Part shown: piece by piece, positions 49,353 through 57,845 of the stretch
Numbering within the stretch: position 1 is the first letter of the stretch
How the letters are laid out: each line of letters starts with the position of its first letter
Assembly: GCF_020532645.1 (NCBI RefSeq)
Contig: NZ_JAJAUZ010000017.1
Span: 62,001 to 126,000 of the forward strand
Source: Streptomyces bambusae
Lineage (GTDB): Bacteria; Actinomycetota; Actinomycetes; Streptomycetales; Streptomycetaceae
DNA length: 64,000 bases
Direction of reading: 5' to 3'
The notes under the pieces: generated by a model
The model's database searches: none
What the model saw: only the letters and a program-made list of their open reading frames with translations
Told to the model about the DNA's origin: nothing
Position numbers and translations under genes: made by a program

Positions 49353-50616
49353 GGGGTGGCTCCCATGCGCGGAGGATCAGGACGGCGTTGTGGCCGCCGA
49401 AGCCGAAGGAGTTGGTCATGGCGACCGTGACGGGGTGCTGCTGGGCCCGGTGGGGGACGAAGTTGAGGTCGTCGGCGATGGGACGGTCGCAGTTGATCGT
49501 CGGGGGGACCAGGGAGTGGCGGATGGCCAGGGCCGCGACGATGGCCTCGACGGCGCCGGCGGCGCCGATCATGTGGCCGGTCATGGACTTGGTGGAGCTG
49601 ATGGGGATGCGTGCGGCGTGGGCGCCGAACACGGCTCGGATGGAGTCGACTTCGGCGCTGTCGTTGGCCTGGGTCGAGGTGCCGTGGGCGTTGATGTAGT
49701 CCACGTCTTCGGGCCCCAGCCCGGCGTCGGCGAGCGCCGCCGCCATGGCGGCGCGGGCGCCGCGGCCTTCGGGGTGGGGCGCGGTCCAGTGGTGCGCGTC
49801 CGAGGTGGCCGCGTACCCGGCGAGCTCGGCGAGGACCGTCGCGCCGCGGGCGAGGGCGTGCTCCTCCGACTCCAGGACGAGCACGCCGGCGCCGGCGCTC
49901 ATCACGAACCCGTCCCGGTCGGCGTCGAACGGCCGCGAGGCCTGCTGCGGTGCGCCGGTACGGGTGGACAGCGCGTGGGCGTTGTTGCTGCTCGCGAGTT
50001 CCAGGCGGGTGAAGATGTGCTCGGCGCCGCCCGCGATGGCCACGTCCACGGTGCCGTGCCGGATCCACTGGGCCGCCTCGCCGATCGCGTCCGCGCCCGA
50101 GGCGCAGGCCGTGCTGAGGGCCCGGGTCGGCCCGGTCGCCCCGTACGCGAAGCCGATCTCGCAGGCGGCGCTGTCCATGGCGCCGGTGATCTGCGCGAAC
50201 GGGCTGACCCGGCGGGGGCCGTGCTCCTCCAGCGCGGCGAGGTGCCGGCCGACGGAGGTGACGGGGCCGTACCCGGTGCCGATCAGCACGCCGGTACGCC
50301 GTCCGGTGGTGCCCTCCGGTCCGAGTCCGGCCTGCTCCATCGCCTCGCTCGCCGCCGCGAAGGCGTACTGCGCGTACGGGTCGGTGCGCCGGACCTGGCG
50401 CGGGCCGAGGTGGCGGGACGGGTCGAAGCCCTTGACCTCGCCGCCGAAGCCGGTGGTCAGGCCGGTGGTGTCGACGCCGGTCAGCGGGGCGATGCCGCTG
50501 ACGCCGGCGGTCAGCGCGGCCCAGGTCTCGTCGGCGGTCAGGCCGACCGGGGTGACGGCTCCCCAGCCGGTGACGACGACCTTGCGCCGGCCGGGCGCTG
50601 CGGTGGGGTCACTCAT
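49342..50616 (-). CDS. FabF-like beta-ketoacyl-ACP synthase
   Basis: A 424-residue KAS II-type ketosynthase with the complete triad: Cys171 in STACASG, His311 in NAHGTST, and His348 in TKSMTGHMIGA. It should carry out chain extension by decarboxylative condensation. No chain-length-factor partner is present, so it resembles a FAS enzyme and not a type II PKS heterodimer. With the FabI-like and HadA-like proteins it suggests a dedicated acyl-chain supply. The start overlaps the ThDP-enzyme stop by 8 nt. Confidence 0.93.
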   Translation of the reverse strand: MSDPTAAPGRRKVVVTGWGAVTPVGLTADETWAALTAGVSGIAPLTGVDTTGLTTGFGGEVKGFDPSRHLGPRQVRRTDPYAQYAFAAASEAMEQAGLGPEGTTGRRTGVLIGTGYGPVTSVGRHLAALEEHGPRRVSPFAQITGAMDSAACEIGFAYGATGPTRALSTACASGADAIGEAAQWIRHGTVDVAIAGGAEHIFTRLELASSNNAHALSTRTGAPQQASRPFDADRDGFVMSAGAGVLVLESEEHALARGATVLAELAGYAATSDAHHWTAPHPEGRGARAAMAAALADAGLGPEDVDYINAHGTSTQANDSAEVDSIRAVFGAHAARIPISSTKSMTGHMIGAAGAVEAIVAALAIRHSLVPPTINCDRPIADDLNFVPHRAQQHPVTVAMTNSFGFGGHNAVLILRAWEPPHAH

Positions 50617-52420
50617 CGCCGGTCCCCCCGAGCTGCGGGAAGTCGCCGCCGGCCACGTCCGCGCCGAACATCGCGTCGGTCAGCCGCACCGGCACGTTGA
50701 GGACGACGACCTCGCCGGCCGCGGCCTTCCGCCAGGCCCGCGCCACGTCGTCCGCGAGGGACTCCTTGTCCCGGACGGTCACCTGGTGCAGTCCGGGGAG
50801 TTCCGGGGCGGGGGTGCGGACGGCTTCGGGGTCGGTGAAGGCGTGGTCGCCCACCGGGGTCTCGCGCTGGTCGAGCTGGACCTGGAGCCAGCCGTAGCCG
50901 CCGTTGCGCAGGACCACGTAGAGCAGGCCGCCGCTGTACTCGACCGCGGTGGGCAGGTCGACGCCGGCCATCGCGAACGCACCGTCGCCGACGAACGCGA
51001 CCACCGGCCGGCCGGGCGCCGCCAGCTTGACGCCGAGGGCCGCGGCGGCGCCGAAGCCGAGGCTGGTCTGCTCGGAGGGGACGACCGAGCCGGCCCCGCC
51101 GGCGCAGGTGTGGAGCGGGTACTTGTACGACCACATGTCCTGGAGGCCGTTCTCCTGGACGAGGATCCGGTCCGCGGGCAGCTCGGCGTCCAGCGCCCGC
51201 AGCACCTCGGCGATGTGCAGGTCGGGGGAGCCGGCCAGCTCTGCGGTCCACTCCCCCAGCGCGGTGTGCAGGGCGGTGTGCACGGCGTGCACCTCGGCCG
51301 TCCACGCGGTGCCGGCGGGCTCCTCGGGGAGGTGCGCGAGCCAGGACCGTACGGTCGCACCCGCGGGGGCGAGCACCTTGGGGCCCTCGAAGGCGGTCGC
51401 GAAATCGGCGGCGGCCACGTTCACCTGGACGACGGGGACCTCGCGGCCGAGGGCGGCGGGCCACTGGAAGGTGGCGGTCTCCTCCAGCCGGCTGCCGAGG
51501 GCCACCACGCAGTCGGTCTCCTGCCACAGCCGGGCCGCCTGCTCCTGTGTGTAGAGCCCGGCGAGCCCGCAGAACAGCGGCGAGGTCTCGTCGACGGCGC
51601 CCCGGCCGGAGGCGGTCGCGAACACGGCCGCGCCCAGCCGCTCGGCCAGCGCCTCCACCTCGCGGCCGCCGTTCTCGTGCCGCATGCCGCCGCCGACCAG
51701 CAGCACCGGGCGGCGGGCGGCGCGCAGCACGCGCACGGCCTCGCCGTCGGGCCGCGCGACGATCTCGTACGGGGTCTCGGCGAGAGCTGCCCCCCGGCTG
51801 CCCGCGCCGACGGCGGCTGCGGCCTCCGCGAGCAGGTGCTCGGGCAGCTCGACGTACACCGGTCCCCGCTCGTGGCGGGCGACCAGCAGGGCGCGTTGCA
51901 GGGTGGGGACCAGCCGGTCGGGGTGGTCGACCCGGGCCGCGTACTTGACCAGCGGGGCGACGACGGCGAGCTGGTCGAGTTCCTGGAACGCGCCGCTGCC
52001 GCGGTGCTGGGCGCCGGTGCCGCCGCTGAGCAGGAGCACGGGGACGGCCGAGGCGGCCGCTTCGAGGAGGCCGGTGACGGTGTTGGTGACGGCGGGGCCC
52101 TTGCCGACGACGGCGACGCCCGTCTGCCCGGACTGGATCGCCCAGCCGGTGGCCGCGAACACGGCGTTGCGCTGGTCGCGGCAGAGGACGAAGCGGATGC
52201 CGGCCGCGTGGGCCGCCTCCAGGGAGTACATGTCGTCGCCGGGGAGGCCGAACACGGTGCGGACGCCGGCGGCGGCGAGGACGGAGGCGGCGACGCGCCA
52301 GGCGCCGGCGGCCGTCGGGGTCCCGCCCGTCGCGGTGGCGGACGTCGCGGTGGCGGACGTCGCGGTGCCTGCCGCGGGGGTGCCGGTCGGGGTCTCGGTC
52401 GGGGTGGTTGCGTTGGTCAT
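50609..52420 (-). CDS. ThDP-dependent enzyme (acetolactate-synthase-like)
   Basis: A 603-residue ThDP enzyme with Pyr, central and PP domains. After a 40-residue Thr/Ala-rich leader (TSATATSATATGG), the Pyr domain starts AWRVAASVLAAAGVRTVFGL. The residue that normally activates ThDP (Glu in RHEQGA) is Gln83 here (RDQRNAV). The PP domain has GDGAFAMAGVDLPTAVEYSG and LRNGGYG for Mg and diphosphate. It probably decarboxylates a 2-oxoacid and may add the fragment to an aldehyde, plausibly that made by the neighbouring reductase. The ATG overlaps the ligase stop. Confidence 0.85.
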   Translation of the reverse strand: MTNATTPTETPTGTPAAGTATSATATSATATGGTPTAAGAWRVAASVLAAAGVRTVFGLPGDDMYSLEAAHAAGIRFVLCRDQRNAVFAATGWAIQSGQTGVAVVGKGPAVTNTVTGLLEAAASAVPVLLLSGGTGAQHRGSGAFQELDQLAVVAPLVKYAARVDHPDRLVPTLQRALLVARHERGPVYVELPEHLLAEAAAAVGAGSRGAALAETPYEIVARPDGEAVRVLRAARRPVLLVGGGMRHENGGREVEALAERLGAAVFATASGRGAVDETSPLFCGLAGLYTQEQAARLWQETDCVVALGSRLEETATFQWPAALGREVPVVQVNVAAADFATAFEGPKVLAPAGATVRSWLAHLPEEPAGTAWTAEVHAVHTALHTALGEWTAELAGSPDLHIAEVLRALDAELPADRILVQENGLQDMWSYKYPLHTCAGGAGSVVPSEQTSLGFGAAAALGVKLAAPGRPVVAFVGDGAFAMAGVDLPTAVEYSGGLLYVVLRNGGYGWLQVQLDQRETPVGDHAFTDPEAVRTPAPELPGLHQVTVRDKESLADDVARAWRKAAAGEVVVLNVPVRLTDAMFGADVAGGDFPQLGGTGDE

Positions 52421-55083
52421 GACTTTCCCGGCAGGTAGTCGGCGACGGCCTTGGACAGGAGCAGCGGCTCGGTGTGCCGCTTGCGTCCCACGGAGATGTA
52501 GTTGGCGCGGATGCCGCGCCCGCCGAAGGGCTTGTTGCCGTTCTCGATGTCGATCAGGGTTTCGTCGACGCTGACCATGTGGCGGTCGCGGAGGGCCTCG
52601 ACGGTCTCCGGCATGGTGCCGAACACCGTGGCCGCCATGGCGCGTTCGGCGTAGTACGGGTGGCGCAGCAGCTCGTTCAGCCACTCCTGGGAGGAGTAGG
52701 GCACGACGTTGAAGACGGGCGCGAACATCTCGGGCGGCAGGAACGGGGTGTCCGTCGGGTGGATCAGGACGGTGGGCCGGACGTGCCGGTCGATGAAGTC
52801 GATGCGGCCGCCGGCGGCGACGAACTCCCGCTTCCCGCGCAGGTAGTCGAGCGTCGACTCGAAGGCCTCGTCGTAGAACATCGCGCTGTAGTCGGCGGTG
52901 GCGTCGTGCGGCGTCCCGAGGCGCAGCGCCTCGACGCGGCGGGACAGCAGGTTGCAGAACTGGGCGCTGACCGAGGTGTGGACGAAGACCACGTCCGGGC
53001 CGAAGCAGTCCTGTCCGGAGTTGAGCATGCGGACCCTGACCAGCCCGTCGACCGCGCGGCCGAGGTGCGCGTCGCCGCCCACGACGAACGGGTTGATGCC
53101 CTGGCCGAAGAAGCAGAAGACGGTCTCGCGGGGCAGCTGCTCGCGGATGGTCTCGGCGTTCTCGTACGAGCCGGTGAAGACGAGGACGTCGGACTTCTTG
53201 CCGACGTTGTCCATGAACTCGCGCTGCTCGCTGTCGTCGAGGACCAGCGGCAGATCGTGGACGGTGCCGATCAGCTTGTGCAGGGCGCGGGTCTGCTCGC
53301 CGATCATCCGGGAGGGGCGGAAGACGATCCGGCGGCTGTAGAGGCTGGGGATGACGACGTACAGGATGTAGCCGTACAGCGGGATGTTCGACGGCATCAG
53401 GACGGCCGTCTGCTCGGCGGCCTGCGGACCGTAGCGGGCGACCTCGGCGACGGCGCCTTCGAGGGCTTCGAGGGAGGCGTCGATCTCGTCGGCGGCGGTG
53501 CGGTGGTTGCAGACCTCGGTGAGGATGCCGAGGATCTCGGTGCGGCGTTCGCCGAGCAGCCGGGCGACGTCGCGGAGGACGGTGATCCGGTCGTTGAAGG
53601 GGATGGCGGGCCCGGCCGGCTTCGCCGCGGCCTGCTGCCGGGCCTCGGCCTTCTCGGCGCGGCTGCGGAGCGCGGCCTGGGCCATGTAGCCGAGGGCGGT
53701 GAGGTTGGCCTTGCCGTTGGTGTGGGCGGGGAACTCCTTGACCACGAGCACCTTGTTGGGCTGCTCGTACTCGGCGACGAGTTCGGCGAAGATGCGGCGC
53801 CAGTGGGCGGCGGGGCGCTCCTCGGGGTCGGCGACGACGAACACCAGGTCCGTGCCGAAGCGGCCGTTCTCCACGGGGATGACGCGGACGGGGCGGCCGC
53901 ACTCGCTGGCCTTGGCGGTGATGGCGTCGGGGTAGAGCGTGTTCCCGAACCGGTGCACGGCGGCCTTGCGGCCCAGGACGCGCAGGTTCCCGTCGGCGTC
54001 GAGGTAGCCGAGGTCCTGGGTGCGGTGGGCGGTGCGCTGGCTCTCCCGGACGCGGCCGCCGGGTTCCAGCGTTCCGACCATGATGTCGGGGGTGTGGACG
54101 ACGACTTCGCCGACTTCGCCGGGGGGCAGCGGGCGGTCCTCGTCGTCGACGACGGTGACGGTGATGCCGGTGAGGGGGCGGCCGGCGTGGTGCGGGTTGT
54201 CGGGCGAGGCGAGGGCGACGTTGCCGGCTTCGGAGCTGCCGTACCCGTCGAGCAGCGGCTTGCCGGTCTGCTCGGTGAAGCGGCGCAGCAGGTCGTCCTG
54301 GAGCGGCTCGCCGCCGACGCACCACATGCGGACCGACTCCAGCAGGGTGGTGCTGGTGTGGCCGCGGTCCAGCATGCGCAGCATGCCCTCGTAGACGGCC
54401 GGGACGGAGTCCACGACGGTGACGCCGTGGTCGACGACGGCTTCGAGGGCCTGGTCGGTGCGGCGGCTCGGCAGCAGCACGAGGCCGGCCTTGGCCTGCC
54501 ACCACAGGAGCAGGATGGACAGGCCGTACTGGTGGGTGAACGGCAGCAGCGGCATCAGGACGTCGGACTCGGTGTACTTCATCCGGTCCTGGGTGCGGGA
54601 CACGTTGGCGAGGACGGAACTGCCGGAGCGGACGATGCCCTTGGGGCGGCCCAGGCTGCCGGAGGTCCAGACGATCAGCGCGTCGGAGCGGCGGGCCCAG
54701 CGGTCGAACGACAGGTCGGCGGCCGGTCCGGCGGCCTGCTCGGCGGCGTCGCCTCCGAGGTCGGCCAGCGGGATCCAGCGGGCGGCGGTCTTGTCGAACG
54801 CGGGCTCCGACTGCTCGTGGTCGGAGACGAAGAAGTCGGCGTTCGCCTCCTCGACCAGGCGGGCGAGCTGGTTCGGGGTGACGCCGCGGTCCACGAGGCC
54901 GACGGAGACGCCGAGTTCCATCAGCGCGAACGTGGCCAGCACCGAGGCCGCGGAGTTCGCGCAGGAGAGCAGGACCCGGTGGGACTCGCCGACGCCCCGG
55001 GCCTCCAGCTCCCGGATGACCCCGGCGCAGGCGGCCCGGACCTCGTCCCATGAGCGGTTGGATTCATTACGGCTGATGAGCAC
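52417..55083 (-). CDS. Adenylate-forming ligase fused to aldehyde dehydrogenase-type reductase
   Basis: An 888-residue two-domain protein. Residues 1-470 are an AMP-binding domain: WTSGSLGRPKGI (139-150), LLDGYGSSEAG (277-287), TQDLGYLDADG, and the catalytic Lys in HTNGKANL (458). Residues 490-880 are an ALDH-superfamily domain with catalytic Cys693 in MLNSGQDCFGP and the EMFAPVF motif. The general-base region reads FFGQGINPF in place of the usual ELGGxxP, as in acyl reductases. There is no carrier domain between them. Together they could turn a carboxylic acid into an aldehyde. GTG start has a weak site; 148 bp separate it from the gene upstream. Confidence 0.87.
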   Translation of the reverse strand: MLISRNESNRSWDEVRAACAGVIRELEARGVGESHRVLLSCANSAASVLATFALMELGVSVGLVDRGVTPNQLARLVEEANADFFVSDHEQSEPAFDKTAARWIPLADLGGDAAEQAAGPAADLSFDRWARRSDALIVWTSGSLGRPKGIVRSGSSVLANVSRTQDRMKYTESDVLMPLLPFTHQYGLSILLLWWQAKAGLVLLPSRRTDQALEAVVDHGVTVVDSVPAVYEGMLRMLDRGHTSTTLLESVRMWCVGGEPLQDDLLRRFTEQTGKPLLDGYGSSEAGNVALASPDNPHHAGRPLTGITVTVVDDEDRPLPPGEVGEVVVHTPDIMVGTLEPGGRVRESQRTAHRTQDLGYLDADGNLRVLGRKAAVHRFGNTLYPDAITAKASECGRPVRVIPVENGRFGTDLVFVVADPEERPAAHWRRIFAELVAEYEQPNKVLVVKEFPAHTNGKANLTALGYMAQAALRSRAEKAEARQQAAAKPAGPAIPFNDRITVLRDVARLLGERRTEILGILTEVCNHRTAADEIDASLEALEGAVAEVARYGPQAAEQTAVLMPSNIPLYGYILYVVIPSLYSRRIVFRPSRMIGEQTRALHKLIGTVHDLPLVLDDSEQREFMDNVGKKSDVLVFTGSYENAETIREQLPRETVFCFFGQGINPFVVGGDAHLGRAVDGLVRVRMLNSGQDCFGPDVVFVHTSVSAQFCNLLSRRVEALRLGTPHDATADYSAMFYDEAFESTLDYLRGKREFVAAGGRIDFIDRHVRPTVLIHPTDTPFLPPEMFAPVFNVVPYSSQEWLNELLRHPYYAERAMAATVFGTMPETVEALRDRHMVSVDETLIDIENGNKPFGGRGIRANYISVGRKRHTEPLLLSKAVADYLPGKS

Positions 55084-55231
55084 CAGGAAGACACATCCAT
55101 TCTTCGAACAGAGCGGCGAGGACGGAGTGGTGGTTCAGGGCGCCATGGCCGAGTCGTCGTCCTTCGCGTACTCGACGGACGCTAGGGGCGGGGACTCAAG
55201 CGGGACTCCAGCGGACGTGTAGCGGCGCCGC

Positions 55232-56557
55232 CTACGCCCCGCCCACGCGTTCCCCGCCCGCGCGTTCCCCGTCCGCGCATGCCCCGCCCGCGTTCGCCTC
55301 GTCCGCGTACGCCTCGTCCACGTTCGCCTCGTCCACGTACAGCCCGGCCGCTTCCATGGCGCGGATGGCCGCCTGGTCGCGGTCGAGTGCGGCCTCGGTG
55401 CCGGCGGTGAGGGAGACGTAGCCCGGGGAGCTGGCCATGTCGACGGTCCGGCGCACCGGGTCGCCCGCCCGTACGCCGGTGACCAGGCGGTCGAAGGCGG
55501 GCAGGGCGGCGAAGCGGTCGTGCCAGGCCGTGGCGGGGCCGGCGGTGCGGTTGATCAGCCAGATGTTGCGGACGTACCCGTTCCAGCGGACCTCGCGGTC
55601 CCGGAAGGCGTGGAAGGCGCTCGGGTCGGTGAGGGCGAGGGCGAGCAGCTCGACGTGGGAGGTGCCCGAGTGGCGTTCGATGACGTCGGGCAGCATCGCG
55701 CCCATCAGCCGGGCGCCGGTCTCGATGAGCACGGGGCCGTCGGCGGTGAGCATGACCTCGCTGTGGGCGGCGCCGTTGGTGATGCCGAGGGCGGTGACGG
55801 CCCGCGTCACGTAGTCGACGAGCCCGGCCACGTGGGGTGCGGTGACCGGCAGCGGCTGCTGGTGGTCGTAGAGCGGTGCGCCGGTGGGGCCGGGGGTCTT
55901 GGCGGAGATCCAGACGTCGGAGACCTTCTGGACGCCGTCCACGGCGACCGTGTTGACGATGTACTCGGTGCCGACGAGGAACTTCTGGATGACGGCCGAC
56001 GGGTTCGGGTTGCCGAAGTAGTCGTTGCTGGTCATGACGGCCGTGCAGGCGGCGCGGACCTGCTCGGCGGTGGTGCAGACGTGCACGTTGTCGGTGCCGG
56101 CGCTGGCGGCCGGCTTGACGACGGCCGTGCCGCCGCCGGCGGCGTGGAACCAGGCGACGGCCGCCGCCGGTTCGGTGGTGCTGAAGCCGACGGGTGCGGC
56201 CAGCCCGGCGGCCGCCAGCCGCTCGGCCATCGCGTACTTGTCACGCCGGGCTTCGACGCCGTCGAACTCGTTGCCGGGCAGCCCCAGCTCGTGGGCGAGG
56301 GTGTCGGCGAGCACCACTCCGCATTCGGTGCCGGCCACCACCCGGTCGACGCCGGCTTCCTTGAGGGCGCGTACGGCGTCGGCCGGGTCGGGGAACCAGC
56401 CGAGGTCGGCCGCGTAGTCCTCCGGGACGAACGACGGCAGGAGGCGGGCGGGCGGCACTTCCTGGCTGCGTACGTGGAGGCACTCCACGCCGCGTTGCCG
56501 CAGCTTCTTCACCAGCAGGCTGCCGGTGGAGTACCCGTCGACGATGGCGATCTTCAC
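55232..56557 (-). CDS. ATP-grasp ligase 2
   Basis: A 441-residue ATP-grasp protein of the L-amino-acid-ligase type. It begins VKIAIVDGYSTGSLLVKKL; nucleotide-binding lysines lie in RRDKYAMAERLAAAGL and VVKPAASAGTDNV, and the metal-binding end in GPVLIETGARLMGAM. It should form an amide between an amino acid carboxylate and an amine using ATP. The last 35 residues are a degenerate repeat (VDEANVDEAYADEANAGG). GTG 56557 overlaps the MFS stop by 4 nt. It is distantly similar to ATP-grasp ligase 1 of this cluster. Confidence 0.88.
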   Translation of the reverse strand: MKIAIVDGYSTGSLLVKKLRQRGVECLHVRSQEVPPARLLPSFVPEDYAADLGWFPDPADAVRALKEAGVDRVVAGTECGVVLADTLAHELGLPGNEFDGVEARRDKYAMAERLAAAGLAAPVGFSTTEPAAAVAWFHAAGGGTAVVKPAASAGTDNVHVCTTAEQVRAACTAVMTSNDYFGNPNPSAVIQKFLVGTEYIVNTVAVDGVQKVSDVWISAKTPGPTGAPLYDHQQPLPVTAPHVAGLVDYVTRAVTALGITNGAAHSEVMLTADGPVLIETGARLMGAMLPDVIERHSGTSHVELLALALTDPSAFHAFRDREVRWNGYVRNIWLINRTAGPATAWHDRFAALPAFDRLVTGVRAGDPVRRTVDMASSPGYVSLTAGTEAALDRDQAAIRAMEAAGLYVDEANVDEAYADEANAGGACADGERAGGERVGGA

Positions 56558-57786
56558 TGGGCTGCTCCTGCCGTTTCGAGGTCGTGCGTGGTGGGCCGGT
56601 CTTCGGGGGCCGTGGACGTGCCGGGCTGCCGCCTGCGCAGCCGCAGGTCGCACAGGAAGGCCAGGCCGGCGATGGCCGCGGCGACCCCGCCGAAGGCGGC
56701 GAAGGCGGCGGCCGGTCCGCCGTGGTCGAGGACCGTGCCGGCCAGCGGGGACCCGATCACGTTGCCGACGAGGATGGCGCTGGCGTACGTGCCCATGGCC
56801 ACGCCCTTGCTGTCGTCCGGCGCCAGCCCGCTGACCGCGCCGGCGCTCGCCGACAGGGCGGGGGCGACCAGCAGGTTGGCGGGTACGGCGATCAGGGCCA
56901 GCCAGTACCACTCGCCGGCGAGCCCGATCGGCACGCACAGCAGGCCCAGTGCGGCGCCGAGCACGAACACCGACGGCGGGCGGCGCACGGCCCCGTACAG
57001 GAAGCCGCCGGCGACCGAGGCGATGCCGGCCGCGACCAGCAGCAGCCAGCTCCACGTGAGCTGGTCGTACTTCTGGAGGGTGCCGATGGCCGCGACCTCG
57101 AAGCCGATCACCGCGATGGAGGTGGCGACGGTGACGGCGAGCGCGCACACCATGCGGCCGGACATCCAGCTGCGCAGCCCGGGCCTCGGGGCGCCGGCCG
57201 CCGGGCGGGCCGGCTTCAGGGGCGGGTTCAGGACCAGGTAGCCGATGCCGACGGCCAGCAGCATGCCGCCCATCACGAGGAAGGCCACGGTGGGCGAGGC
57301 CGTCGAGGCGAGCAGGATGCCGAACGACGGGCCGGCCATGTACGCGATGTCGGTGGTCATCGCCTCGACCGCGTAGGCGGTGTGCCGGTTCTCGTCGGTG
57401 ACCATGTTGGCGAGCGCCAGGCGGATCACGGTGAACGCCGGCAGGGTGGTGAGGCCGCCGAGGAACGCGGTGGCGAGCAGGGCGGCGAACGGCAGGAAGT
57501 GCGCCGTCCCCCAGAACAGCGCCTGGGCGATCACCAGGAAGCCGAAGACCTTGCGCAGACCGTGCCGGTCGAGGCCGCGGCCCTGGAGCGGGGCGCCGAG
57601 GCCGGCGCCCGCGGTCCAGGCGGCGGCGACCAGGCTGCCGGCGCCGAAGCCGCGGTCGAGGTTGCCGACGACGTGCAGGATGAGGACGGTGGAGATGCCG
57701 AGGCCCGGCATCTTGGCGAGGAGCCCGATGACCATGAGGGGCCGTACCCCTGGCGAGGCGAACAGGTTCCGGTAGGTGGCGAGCAC
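56554..57786 (-). CDS. MFS transporter
   Basis: A 410-residue major facilitator with about 12 membrane helices. After a short start (LATYRNLFASPGVRPLMVIG) the first half includes AGAGLGAPLQGRGLDRHGLR, the family's loop 2-3 type basic motif. The Arg/Ala linker between the halves (PARPAAGAPRPG) is cytoplasmic. Placed inside the cluster it likely exports the product or gives self-resistance. GTG 57786 follows an AAAGG site; the open frame upstream lacks homology. Confidence 0.88.
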   Translation of the reverse strand: MLATYRNLFASPGVRPLMVIGLLAKMPGLGISTVLILHVVGNLDRGFGAGSLVAAAWTAGAGLGAPLQGRGLDRHGLRKVFGFLVIAQALFWGTAHFLPFAALLATAFLGGLTTLPAFTVIRLALANMVTDENRHTAYAVEAMTTDIAYMAGPSFGILLASTASPTVAFLVMGGMLLAVGIGYLVLNPPLKPARPAAGAPRPGLRSWMSGRMVCALAVTVATSIAVIGFEVAAIGTLQKYDQLTWSWLLLVAAGIASVAGGFLYGAVRRPPSVFVLGAALGLLCVPIGLAGEWYWLALIAVPANLLVAPALSASAGAVSGLAPDDSKGVAMGTYASAILVGNVIGSPLAGTVLDHGGPAAAFAAFGGVAAAIAGLAFLCDLRLRRRQPGTSTAPEDRPTTHDLETAGAAQ

Positions 57787-57845
57787 GGGGGTGCCTTTCG
57801 AACGGTCGGGCCGTGGGGGGAGCGGAACAGAGGGGCGGGCGGGGG

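Noticed and set aside
46972..50700. 1,242-codon open frame on the plus strand
   Set aside because: Antisense to the FabF, repeat and C-domain genes. Those genes have catalytic motifs in place; this frame has none and is Gly/Ala/Arg-rich.
50609..55051. 1,480-codon frame joining the ThDP enzyme to upstream DNA
   Set aside because: The upstream 870 codons are the wrong frame of the ligase-ALDH gene; the ThDP gene starts at 52420 with a 4-nt overlap.
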